Assembly: GCA_900323505.1 (NCBI GenBank)
Contig: OOIN01000003.1
Coordinates: 496,001 to 560,000 of the forward strand
Source: Ustilago trichophora
Lineage: Eukaryota; Basidiomycota; Ustilaginomycetes; Ustilaginales; Ustilaginaceae
DNA: 64,000 nt
Reading direction: 5' to 3'
Under the pieces are notes generated by a model that was not told the origin of the DNA, did not search any database, and worked only from the letters and a program-made list of their open reading frames with translations. Every line of letters starts with the position of its first letter. Position 1 is the first letter of the stretch. This document shows positions 37,612 through 46,905 of this stretch, piece by piece. A program made the translations under genes and the position numbers.

Positions 37612-38955
37612 TCATGCAGCTTCCAGAGGCTCGATACGAGACGTCGGAGAGTCGAGCAACGAAACATTTTTCCCACGCGCCCAAGCTCGAATGACGTGAA
37701 AGTTGTGGTCTATCTGTGACGTCAATGGGCCCTGGAAAGAACACACAACGATGATGCCCGGTAGGCTCTCTAGCAGTGTTCTAGTGAATTCAAAGATTTG
37801 CGAGGCCAGATCGGTATGTTCGCTTGTGATTTGCGGTCTTCGAGGAGCTTCTGCGCTGTTCGGCATGCAGAATAGTCGAAGTTCAATTTGGGCCTCATTC
37901 TCGCGACCTTCTCTGCCAACGAGCTCGGCGATGAAGTAGGAAACCAAGCCTGCGCTGTTGCCGTGCAGATCCTCTAGATACAGCGCCTCGTCGCTGTTGC
38001 TGATGTCTACCGTAATCCTGCGCACTTGGGGAAGCCGCAGAATTGAGTTGGCAAACAGAGAGCGCCTGCCGACGAAGAGAGGTGTGTCCTCCAGTCGGAA
38101 GCCGAAATGGCGAATGTTCTGCTGATGATGGAGCAGTATTTGTTTGAGGAGGATCTCGGTAAGACTGTCAAGCCTTCCTATCTTGATCCGCTCTATCCTA
38201 CAAAGAGCTATGTTGGCTAATTGCGGACATCTGCGGAGAGCCTCCTCGAGCGAGAGAGGGAGGATGTCGGTGAGCACGCCGTCGAGCTTGACGTTCTTGA
38301 TGACATCGGCGTTCCTGGCCAGAGCCTGAAGACGTTCAGCAATCAGAGGCCACTGAGAATTTCGAGGGCGCAGGTTGAGCCACCTTTTTTTCCAGAAGCC
38401 TTTGCGAAGGATTTCGTCCCAAGCGTGGCAGACCAAACGGACGTCTACTTCTTTGAGTTCTCTTGGGCTTCGTTTGGAACGCTGCACAGTAAGCAGAATG
38501 ACTTTTTTGAGCTCAGTTGGAAGAGGCCGTCCAAAGCATACTCCACGCACCTGACTAATGATCTTCGCTGCTATAGAAAGACCTTTCATGCCCCAGCTGA
38601 TGGGGAAGATGGGAGGATGATCCCACTGCCAGCCATCATGGACTTGAGGTTGGCGATGTCGCAGAAAGCTTCTCCAATGCCAAGTATTCGCGGAGCCCCT
38701 TGTATCAGGAGCAGCCTGTGTCTCGGTCGCAGGTGGACGTGCTGCCAGAGAAGGTCGAACTACAGGACTGTGCTTGACGACTGTACGAGCTGTGAAGCTA
38801 ATCGTCTGAAGCAAGTCGGAAGGACCAGACGGATGTTGGGGACCAGATTGAGAGTTGAGTATCTGAGAGCGCGGTGCCTGACCGGAACCATTGGCCAGCC
38901 TTGATATGGCCCAAAGACAAGGAGCCCATCGCAAGAGACGAGCGATGCCGCTCAT
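37612..38955 (-). CDS. F-box-like hypothetical protein
   Basis: 447 residues from the ATG at 38955; the longer frame to 39054 begins with TTG. The N terminus (MSGIARLLRWAPCLWAISRL) is hydrophobic and could be a weak signal peptide or anchor. After a Ser/Pro-rich linker, LPTELKKVILLTV...VDVRLVCHAWDEILRKGFWKKRWL resembles an F-box, which recruits targets to SCF ubiquitin ligases. The rest has leucine-rich segments (LDSLTEILLKQILL) but no clear repeat register. A secretory N terminus with an F-box-like segment would be contradictory, so one of the two readings is probably wrong. No close family was recognised. Confidence 0.6.
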   Translation of the reverse strand: MSGIARLLRWAPCLWAISRLANGSGQAPRSQILNSQSGPQHPSGPSDLLQTISFTARTVVKHSPVVRPSLAARPPATETQAAPDTRGSANTWHWRSFLRHRQPQVHDGWQWDHPPIFPISWGMKGLSIAAKIISQVRGVCFGRPLPTELKKVILLTVQRSKRSPRELKEVDVRLVCHAWDEILRKGFWKKRWLNLRPRNSQWPLIAERLQALARNADVIKNVKLDGVLTDILPLSLEEALRRCPQLANIALCRIERIKIGRLDSLTEILLKQILLHHQQNIRHFGFRLEDTPLFVGRRSLFANSILRLPQVRRITVDISNSDEALYLEDLHGNSAGLVSYFIAELVGREGRENEAQIELRLFCMPNSAEAPRRPQITSEHTDLASQIFEFTRTLLESLPGIIVVCSFQGPLTSQIDHNFHVIRAWARGKNVSLLDSPTSRIEPLEAA

Positions 38956-40170
38956 GGTCGTGGTCGTGACGGGGTGAAAGGAGAGTGGTGGTAATGAGGA
39001 CAAGTCTGTTGACCGACCGCTGGCGTTTCTGAGGAGAGGTGGACGAGCGCACAATGCGTGAGGATTAATCTGGTGCCATGAAGCTCATCAGCTGACATTG
39101 TTTGTGTCGAGCTAAATTCGTTCTCGTGCAGTGCCCACACTGCTCGATGATGGACGCGGCTTTTCACTTCTCATGCAACGCTCGGATCCCTTAGAGATTC
39201 AAGGCTCGCCTGCGCTCTTCCCACTCCTCGCTTTCACCCTGCACTTGTCAGCTCACAGCAGTGCATCTGGTGCTCTCAAAGCCTCTGCGGCCAAATTTGG
39301 AAAGGGCGACATGCCGGATCACCAGCACAATGATGAGAAAGTTGGCAGGTGGCTTCGGCACAACCTGACAGGCGGCGCGTGATGCATTGTTAGATCGAAA
39401 AGTATTTTGTCTCGGATCTCGATTGATTGCTTAATGGCTTCCCGATGTCGATGGGAACAAACTTTTCAAAAAGGCGTGATTGCGCAAGAAATGTGGGACT
39501 GAGGACAACGTGCGTGCATGCTGTGAAGCTGTCGAATCAACCTTTTTCTTTTTGGCTCGGTCACGCTTTACTCGAGTCACTCTCTCGGCATACTCGTAGG
39601 AATATCGAACCATAATCCTATCCAGATGGCAATTCGAGCGGCATGGCATCCAGCCAAGCGCCTGCTTCTTTCAAGGCTCAACACAAGTAGGAAGGCAGCT
39701 TTACAATACATCGACTCACTCTCTGAGTTGCGTGTATGTGAAATGGTCTAGCGTGAGAGTGGTTAATCTCCGAGTCTCTGCCGCGTGTCTTTCGATCTGT
39801 GAGAGAGAGAGGTGTTTCCCGCCTTCCGAATGCAGAATCGCAGAGCACCTCGGCTCTCTCTCTTGAGAAAAAATGAAATTTGGTGAAGTTGGAAGAATTT
39901 GTGGTCAAGCAGAGTCATACCGTCGTGAGAGATTGCGATAAAAGATCTCAAGCTGTGGCTGAGAGAGAGGTTAAGACTGAGCCAGTCAGCGATTGAACCC
40001 TCTTGAAACAGGCTCGAGCGCAGACACTGCTGTACTCTGCGCTTGCATTCTTCCAGACGCTGCGTTGCATACACAAAGCAACTCAGAGACAGCAACATCT
40101 GATTTACTCCATTACCACCATCTCTTGACACACTTGGACATCGTGCTCACCAAAGATCTCCTCCATCACA
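38956..40170. promoter_or_regulatory. Divergent intergenic region between the F-box-like gene and SER3
   Basis: 1215 bases. The SER3-proximal part has GA/TC-rich runs (GAGAGAGAGG near 39800 and 39961, CTCTCTCTCTTGAG near 39854) that could pair with each other. GTGGGAC occurs at 39494-39500. No supported gene. Confidence 0.4.
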
Positions 40171-41643
40171 ATGTCTGAAACACATGGACAAGCTTTCCAC
40201 CGCGCTGGTTTCTCGCCGCCCGCCAACGCTGGCTCCTTCTCGGCCATGATGGCAGCCCAGGCTGGCGCCCAGCGTCTCGCCAACGGCACCTCGATCCACC
40301 CTTCCACCTCGCCTCCCGCTTCGTTCTCGCCACCTCGCGCTCGCTCTACTTCACAGTCGGTCCCCCTCTCGGCGCCGCGTCTGCTTACTCCCTTTGACAC
40401 GGGTGACATCAAGATCCTCCTGCTCGAAAATGTCTCGCAGGGTGCTGTCAAGATGCTCAAGGAGCAGGGCTACCAGGTCGACTTCCACACCAAGGCTTGG
40501 AGCGAGGACGAGTTGATCCAGAACATCGGACAGTACCACGCCATTGGTATCCGCAGCAAGACCAAGCTCACTTCCAAGGTTTTCCGTGCTGCCCACAAGC
40601 TGCTCGTCGTCGGCTGCTTCTGTATCGGTACCAACCAGGTCGATCTCGAGGCCGCTGCCAAGGCTGGTGTCGCCGTCTTCAACTCCCCCTTTGCCAACTC
40701 GCGTTCCGTCGCTGAACTTGTCATCGGTGAGATGATCAGCCTGTCGCGTCAGCTCGGCGACCGTGTCAACGAGATGCGATCGGGCACGTGGAACAAGGTC
40801 TCCAAGGGATGCTACGAAGTGCGAGGCAAGATCCTCGGTATCGTCGGCTACGGTCACATTGGATCGCAGCTCTCGGTTCTCGCCGAGTCTATGGGCATGC
40901 ACGTCATCTACTACGATGTTGTGCCTCTCATGCCTCTCGGATCCGCCAAGCAGGTGCCCACCCTCAACGAACTGCTCGGCACAGCCGATTTCGTCTCGCT
41001 ACACGTGCCCGAGCTGCCCGAGACCAAGAACATGATCCGCAGCGAGCACATCAAGGCCATGAAGAAGGGCTCGTACCTGATCAACAACGCACGAGGCAGT
41101 GTGGTCGACATCCCTGCGCTCGTTGACGGTCTCAGGTCGGGCCACCTCGCCGGTGCTGCTGTCGACGTATTCCCCAAGGAGCCCGCGGCCTCGGGACCAG
41201 GCACCTTCTCCAACGAACTCAACAGCTGGGCCTCGGAGCTCTGCCAGCTGCCCAACGTCATGCTCACCCCGCACATTGGAGGCAGTACCGAAGAGGCACA
41301 AAGAATGATTGGTATCGAGGTTTCCGATGCCTTGATCCGCTACATCAACTTTGGTGGCTCGGTGGGTGCTGTCAACTTCCCCGAAGTCGATCTGCGTGCA
41401 ATTACCGAGGCCGACTCGCGTGTGATTCGCATCTGCTACGTCCATCAGAACCAGCCCGGTTCGCTGCGTGCGGTCAACGAGATTCTGGGATCGTTCAACG
41501 TCGAAAAGCAGCACTCGGATTCCAAGAAGGCTACCGCCTACCTGATGGCAGATATCAGTGTCACGTCCGAGAACGACATCCGAGAGATCTACGACCGTAT
41601 CTCCAAGACCAACGCCAACATTCTGACTCGTCTGCTGTCCTGA
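40171..41643 (+). CDS. SER3: D-3-phosphoglycerate dehydrogenase
   Basis: A 490-residue intronless enzyme for the first step of serine synthesis, NAD-dependent oxidation of 3-phosphoglycerate. A Ser/Pro/Ala-rich N-terminal extension of about 70 residues precedes the catalytic fold (DIKILLLENVSQGAVKML). The Rossmann motif GIVGYGHIGSQL lies near residue 223, NNARGSVVDIPAL near 300, and the catalytic His-368 in LTPHIGGSTEEA. An ACT-type regulatory domain closes the protein (ICYVHQNQPGSLRAVNEIL to NILTRLLS). Length and order match yeast Ser3/Ser33, which are inhibited by serine through the ACT domain; that regulation is inferred here. Confidence 0.96.
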   Translation: MSETHGQAFHRAGFSPPANAGSFSAMMAAQAGAQRLANGTSIHPSTSPPASFSPPRARSTSQSVPLSAPRLLTPFDTGDIKILLLENVSQGAVKMLKEQGYQVDFHTKAWSEDELIQNIGQYHAIGIRSKTKLTSKVFRAAHKLLVVGCFCIGTNQVDLEAAAKAGVAVFNSPFANSRSVAELVIGEMISLSRQLGDRVNEMRSGTWNKVSKGCYEVRGKILGIVGYGHIGSQLSVLAESMGMHVIYYDVVPLMPLGSAKQVPTLNELLGTADFVSLHVPELPETKNMIRSEHIKAMKKGSYLINNARGSVVDIPALVDGLRSGHLAGAAVDVFPKEPAASGPGTFSNELNSWASELCQLPNVMLTPHIGGSTEEAQRMIGIEVSDALIRYINFGGSVGAVNFPEVDLRAITEADSRVIRICYVHQNQPGSLRAVNEILGSFNVEKQHSDSKKATAYLMADISVTSENDIREIYDRISKTNANILTRLLS

Positions 41644-42759
41644 TTCAGTCGAGCTAGCTTGCATCAACGCCTGCTAGATAGTCCCTTTTTTTTTCTCCAC
41701 ACATGTGCTCAACGCCACCTGTACAGTGTTTCGCATCGAAAATCATACGCATTCTATTCTTATTGCATCCCGACTCTTTGATTGTTAGGTGATCTAGCTG
41801 GTGGGAAGGTGTAATCGTGATATGTGGTTGAGGGTGTCAAAGGATCGGGCGACGCGACACCATCTTGTGACGATCTGAGAGATGGAGGCAATTCGCGAGG
41901 ATTCAAGGGTCCAGCTGGAGCCAAGGCGGACCTGTTGGGTGCGTGATTTGCATTTCATGCGGATGCGGCCAAAAATGCTGTGGAGGCCGCGCAGTGGTGT
42001 GCTCAAGTGCTCGTGTGAGAGCGAGCCTTCTTATCGCTTGGGGTCTAGGCGCGCGCGCGCTGTGTGACTGGAAAGGTACGTACGCTTTGCATTCAACCTT
42101 GTGTGTGATAGGTCGGCGGATGCAAAGCTGTGCTCAGAGCACTTTCGGTGCAACCTCTTCCGAGTCAAGACACCGACTGTATCGTGGACTCTTAATCTAC
42201 AGTAGCGCAAGTCTGTCAAGCCCTCTTGATGCCGATTGGATTGTGTGCTTGAAGCGAAAAGTGTGATGGAAGCACAGCAACGAGCATCTCTTCGGCATCG
42301 GTCAGCGATTTGAGCAAAGTGGTGCCGCCGCTTCGGCAATACAGCAGCCCTTCGCGCTCTGGTCACCGGTGAAGATCCGGCTCCAGATGACCAGGCTGAT
42401 TAGCATGCGGGACGACCCCTTCAGTAGGCTTGTGTCACGTAGAAGCGATGCCCTGCTCGCTTGGCAGCGAAGCTCCGATCTTAGATCGAGGCGTAGTCGA
42501 GTGCCACGACACAATGAGGTCCCCCCCGCATTTTCATTCGCTATCTCTCTGTCCCTCCGTGACTCGGCTCAGCCGCCAATCAGCGCACAGATCTCCCCTC
42601 CCTTCTACATAAGTCTTACATTTGTCCGGCCATCCGCTATCCCATCCACCACCATCATACCATCGTCGAGACCCTCCCACGATCTTCTGTTCGAGTCCCG
42701 CACACCTAGTCAACCACACCACCTGCCTCATACACGCACCCTCATAGACAGCCGGGATC
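41644..42759. other. Intergenic region, promoter of bleomycin hydrolase
   Basis: 1116 bases between SER3 and the next plus-strand gene. An alternating GCGCGCGCGC run is at about 42050-42059. The last 200 bases are C/T-rich, as expected for a 5' leader. No gene supported. Confidence 0.4.
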
Positions 42760-44430
42760 ATGGGATCATCCGCATCCAAACCTGTCGCCGATAAGGCAGC
42801 TTACTCGTCACCATCGTCTTCGTCCAGCGAAGTGATGAACGAGAAGGCCAAGTACACGGTCGGTGTCGACTCCTCGCGTCCACATGCTCAGGGATCCAGC
42901 ATCATCAACCACCATGCTGCTGACCGCCTTGCCCGCATCCAGGCCGAGACGCTCCAGCGTTACGGCTCCTCCGCCTCTACCTCGCCAAAGACCGCCGACC
43001 GTGCCCCCGGCATCTCGCTCAAGGCTCTTCCCGACTGGCAGGCTTCCGCACTCTCCACTCAGTCTGCTCGTCTCGCTCAGATGACTCTGCACAACGCCGC
43101 TATCGCAGCAAGTCTCCACCGCCGCGACGTCGAGGTCTCGTGCCAACACATCTTCTCCCACGCCATTCCCTACGAAGTCAAGCCTGTCGTCAATCAAAAG
43201 TCGTCCGGTCGTTGCTGGCTCTTTGCCACTTGCAATGTCATCCGTCACCAAGCCGCCAAGGTACTCGAGCTCGAAGAATTTGAGCTGTCGCAGAGCTACC
43301 TCAGCTTCTGGGATAAGCTCGAAAAGTCCAACTACTTCCTCGAGAACATGATCGAGCTCGCCGACGAGGCACTCGACCAGCGCGTGGTGGGCTTCCTCAA
43401 GACTGCACCTACCAACGACGGCGGTCAGTGGGACATGGTTGCCAACTTGCTCGAAAAGTACGGTGTCGTGCCCAAGTCGGTCTTCCCCGAGAGCTACAAC
43501 TCGAGCTACTCGTCCCAGATCAACTGGCTCGTTACACTCAAGCTGCGCGAGTACACCCTCGAGCTCAGACAAATCAAGAAGGATGTCGAGAGGAAATTTG
43601 GCTTGCTGGCCCATCAGGAGCACAGGTCGATCAGCCCCCAGGAGATTGCGCACGCCGTACGACAGGCTCAGCGTGCCAGGAAGGACGAGCAGATGGAGGA
43701 AGTCTATCGCCTGCTTGTCATCTCGCTCGGCACTCCACCCCAGCCCGACGAGGAGTTCACCTACAACTACCGCAACAAGGATGGCAAGTTTGTCTCGATC
43801 AAGTCGACTCCTCGCAAGTTCCTCGCCGAGTACACTGGCAGCTTTGACCACAAGACTCGTTGTTCGCTCATTCACGACCCCCGCCACCCCGCCGACCGAC
43901 TCATCACCGTTGAACGCCTCGGCAACGTCTGGGAAGGCACCCCCATCAGCTACGTCAACACCACCGTCGACGTCATGCGCGATGCTGTCGTCAAATCCAT
44001 CAAGGCCGGTCACCCTGTCTTCTTCGGTTGCGACGTCGGCCAATTTTCCGACAAGACTTCCGGTATTATGAACCCGGAGCTCTTTGGCTACGAGGACGCC
44101 TTCAACATCACGCTCGGCCTGACCAAGGCGCAGCGTATCGAGCTCGGCGAATCGTCCATGACCCACGCCATGGTCATCACCGCCGTTCACATTGACGACA
44201 AGACCGGCAAAGTCGAGAGGTACCGAGTCGAAAACTCGTGGGGTGAAGCAGGCGTCGGCAACGACAAGGGCTTCATGGTGATGAGCGATAAATGGTTCGA
44301 AGAGTTCAACTACCAGGTGGTGGTCAGTCAGAAGTTTATCCCCAAGCATTTGTGGGCATTGTTCACCAAGGGTGTTGATGGTGAGACAATCAGGTTGCCC
44401 CCTTACGACCCTCTCGGTGCGCTTGCCTGA
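42760..44430 (+). CDS. BLH1: Bleomycin hydrolase-type cysteine aminopeptidase
   Basis: A 556-residue intronless peptidase of family C1B (Blh1/Gal6), a cytosolic hexameric self-compartmentalised aminopeptidase that also hydrolyses homocysteine thiolactone. Catalytic Cys-152 is in QKSSGRCWLF, His-469 in SSMTHAMVITAV and Asn-492 in ENSWGE. The C terminus ends PYDPLGALA; in the family the C-terminal residues reach into the active site and are trimmed. The N-terminal extension starts MGSSASKP, fitting the N-myristoylation consensus (Gly-2, Ser-6, basic residue at 7), which suggests a membrane-bound fraction. A Ser-rich stretch follows before the catalytic fold (about residue 75). Confidence 0.95.
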   Translation: MGSSASKPVADKAAYSSPSSSSSEVMNEKAKYTVGVDSSRPHAQGSSIINHHAADRLARIQAETLQRYGSSASTSPKTADRAPGISLKALPDWQASALSTQSARLAQMTLHNAAIAASLHRRDVEVSCQHIFSHAIPYEVKPVVNQKSSGRCWLFATCNVIRHQAAKVLELEEFELSQSYLSFWDKLEKSNYFLENMIELADEALDQRVVGFLKTAPTNDGGQWDMVANLLEKYGVVPKSVFPESYNSSYSSQINWLVTLKLREYTLELRQIKKDVERKFGLLAHQEHRSISPQEIAHAVRQAQRARKDEQMEEVYRLLVISLGTPPQPDEEFTYNYRNKDGKFVSIKSTPRKFLAEYTGSFDHKTRCSLIHDPRHPADRLITVERLGNVWEGTPISYVNTTVDVMRDAVVKSIKAGHPVFFGCDVGQFSDKTSGIMNPELFGYEDAFNITLGLTKAQRIELGESSMTHAMVITAVHIDDKTGKVERYRVENSWGEAGVGNDKGFMVMSDKWFEEFNYQVVVSQKFIPKHLWALFTKGVDGETIRLPPYDPLGALA

Positions 44431-44789
44431 GATGTACGTTAAAGAGAATATAGTCTAGCATACACTTGTTGAAATGATAAAACCAGAGCATACCCCATTT
44501 GGTTGGAAGACACTCGTAGAGATCGCACTGTGAAACATTGGTGATGCTTGAGGCTTGGGACTGTTGCTGGGTAGTCTTCCTGACTCTGACATTGGTGAAA
44601 CGAGCTTTGGTTCAACGATTATTCCTCGTGCATGGGTGTTTTGGTTTACACGAAACGCTCACTTGTATCAATTGCAACCAAGCTTGATCGACTCAACTCT
44701 ACCCAAAGCCAGAATTGCCACAAGCAACACCTTCGGCGTCTTGATATACAGTAACATGTATGTGATTTCGAGCAAAATGTGAAAGGGCG
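44431..44789. other. Convergent 3' region of BLH1 and ALG5
   Basis: 359 bases between the two stop codons; A/T-rich with no gene. Confidence 0.4.
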
Positions 44790-46211
44790 TCATAAGGCGG
44801 GAGGGGGATTTTTCCAACGATTCAAACCATAATTTGCCCTGATCACAACAAGATCCAATGCCATACGAATAGAGTCTTTAACCAGATCGATTTTGCTCCC
44901 TCCAACCTCTTGCCAATCCACTGCCACTTCAGCTATGGGAATCGGAAGTCGTTTCAAAGACTTGTGGTCCATGTCATCATCCATGCCGGTGAAAGTGGGT
45001 GAAGGTGGTTGCTGTTGCAAGGCTAGCTGCGAAGATGTCTGGGCAAGCATCAGAAGTTCAACGTCAAAGATCCATCCATCGATATGACTGGTGGGGAATA
45101 CAAGACGTGCAGTGGGACGCGTGAAGAGTTTAAATCCACATTGGGTGTCTTTGATCTCTGGTTGAAGCGGAAGTGCTGTTCTCCTTTCTCCGCATGCTCG
45201 TTGTGGACTTTTGCCATTTGCACCTCTGAGTCTCCTAATCAACCCTCCGAGGGTTGGAGGCCGTAGCAGCAGAGTGAGGAATAGATGGAAACTGTGCATC
45301 AAAAAATTGCGGATGAAACTACGTTTCACCACCGCATCACTCTTCACCATGTGCGCTCGACTGCCTACTGCCACACCGTGACCTTTGGCTGTGGCGACTT
45401 GCGACAAAGTGGTGCAGAGCTTGGTGAGATCCGAGAAGGATGTCGCGCCATCGGCATCGGCGAAGAGGATGAGCGAGCCACGAGAATGCAACACGCCATG
45501 ACGGACTGCTCCTCCTTTACCCCGATTCTTGACCAGACGAACTACGCGGAGTGTTGCAGGGGAGGAGAAGTGGGAGGCAAAGTCAAGGGCAACCTGGTGG
45601 GTGTTGTCTCGAGAGCCGTCGTCAACGATGATGATTTCGTACGTCGTAAGAGGGCTATGGAGAGCAGAGTGGACGGAGGATGAGATGGTAGAGTCGATGC
45701 TAGCGTCTCCATTGAGATGGGGTTTGCCATTCGGCAGAGCTTCCCCATTGGAGCTCGGCTTGTCATCCAGCCCTTGAACCAGGCTCCTCTTCTGCGTCTT
45801 GAGCGACTCCAGAAACTCGACGGTTTCTTTGAGCATCACCGGCAGTCGCTCCTTCTCGTTATACGCCGGAACTACAACGCTGAGCTGCACCGGCGCATTG
45901 ATCCCATCCTCTTTCTCTTCTAGCTCCTCCAACAAGCTCGGCAGAGGTTGTGGCTCCTTGGCATCCGTCGAGAGGAAAGTGAGCTCCGATGGCGAGCTAC
46001 TCTTCTGCTCGGGAGTGAGCAGAACAATCACCAGGTAGAACGAAGATGCAGCGACAACGAGCAAGGTGACAAAGACCATAGTGATCTGCGGATAGTAGTG
46101 GTACAAGGCGATAGGAATGGCCGAGAGGAAAGAGTATATTGTGCCATCGAGAAGGGTTGTGGGTGGAGCGCTGCCGGCGATCGCGGCTCCTGCGCAACAG
46201 GCGGCGCCCAT
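44790..46211 (-). CDS. ALG5: Dolichyl-phosphate beta-glucosyltransferase
   Basis: A 473-residue family-2 glycosyltransferase that makes dolichyl-P-glucose at the ER for N-glycan precursor assembly. An N-terminal membrane helix is seen at about residues 43-66 (TMVFVTLLVVAASSFYLVIVLL). The GT2 fold follows: LSVVVPAYNE, IIIVDDGSRDNT, NRGKGGAVRHG, the DxD-type FADADGATSF, GSRAHM, then KDTQCGFKLF and HIDGWIFDVELL. Relative to yeast Alg5 it has an insertion between the RNFLMHSFH and KDTQCG blocks (about 35 residues, basic) and a Gln/Pro-rich insertion before the last block. An alternative ATG at 46079 begins just before the membrane helix and matches the usual family start. Confidence 0.93.
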   Translation of the reverse strand: MGAACCAGAAIAGSAPPTTLLDGTIYSFLSAIPIALYHYYPQITMVFVTLLVVAASSFYLVIVLLTPEQKSSSPSELTFLSTDAKEPQPLPSLLEELEEKEDGINAPVQLSVVVPAYNEKERLPVMLKETVEFLESLKTQKRSLVQGLDDKPSSNGEALPNGKPHLNGDASIDSTISSSVHSALHSPLTTYEIIIVDDGSRDNTHQVALDFASHFSSPATLRVVRLVKNRGKGGAVRHGVLHSRGSLILFADADGATSFSDLTKLCTTLSQVATAKGHGVAVGSRAHMVKSDAVVKRSFIRNFLMHSFHLFLTLLLRPPTLGGLIRRLRGANGKSPQRACGERRTALPLQPEIKDTQCGFKLFTRPTARLVFPTSHIDGWIFDVELLMLAQTSSQLALQQQPPSPTFTGMDDDMDHKSLKRLPIPIAEVAVDWQEVGGSKIDLVKDSIRMALDLVVIRANYGLNRWKNPPPAL

Positions 46212-46905
46212 GGTGGTGGCGATACTTCGGGAAGATCTGCGTTTTGGTGTGATGTTGAGGTTGAGTTTCGATGAGAACGGCAGAAAGTGTGACCAGATTC
46301 AGCAAGACTATGACATCGAGCGACCCTGAATAGCCAGCAATGTAGAGAGCGTCTCTGCTTCGATGCTTGCGTGTGGTGGTGTAATGGAAAGTGTCCTACT
46401 TCAAGGCTCCGGTCGTCTCGTAAGATGATGCAGTGATAGCGATAAAGGAAGGATCCCCGGCAGATATGCGGGACGAGAAGAAGCAAGTGTCGAGTTGGTT
46501 GTGTAAGCCCAGCATGTACGAGCCAACCAGAAGGGTCAAGCTTGGCACGAGCAAGGCACGGATCACCGTGTGCATTTTTCGGCAAAGACCCTTCCTTGTC
46601 TCGACTCGATTTTCGGCAGGCGGGCTGTGAAGCTTGTAGGCCCATCTCCCGCTGCGTCGACGTGTCAGCTTGCAGAGAGCAGTAAAGTAAAGAAAAAAGA
46701 AAATATTGGCGAATATAAAAAATCAGGAGAAAAAAATACCAAAAAATATCGTGCTTGTTCTTCTACAGTATCTGGCATCGATTCTCATCTTCACTGGCCA
46801 TCACTCACACTCAAACATAGGTCGCACTGGATTCAACGAGAAGCATCGATATATATGAAATCATACCTTTTAAAGGTCTGTGGATGTGAGAGATGGTGTG
46901 GGGAT
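46212..46905. other. Intergenic region between ALG5 start and NTE1 end
   Basis: 694 bases, both neighbours on the minus strand; holds the ALG5 promoter and the NTE1 3' end. An A-rich segment at 46680-46760 is unusual for the local composition. No gene. Confidence 0.4.

Noticed and set aside
37612..38955. Assignment of this gene to the effector paralogue family
   Set aside because: It has no W...LLGhY module and lies on the opposite strand; only its position suggests a link.
38956..39054. Extension of the F-box-like protein to 39054
   Set aside because: The first codon is TTG, not ATG; the ATG at 38955 is used.
42808..44349. 513-codon open frame antisense to bleomycin hydrolase
   Set aside because: It is a mirror of the codon bias of BLH1; the sense protein has all catalytic motifs, and the antisense translation has no recognisable domain.
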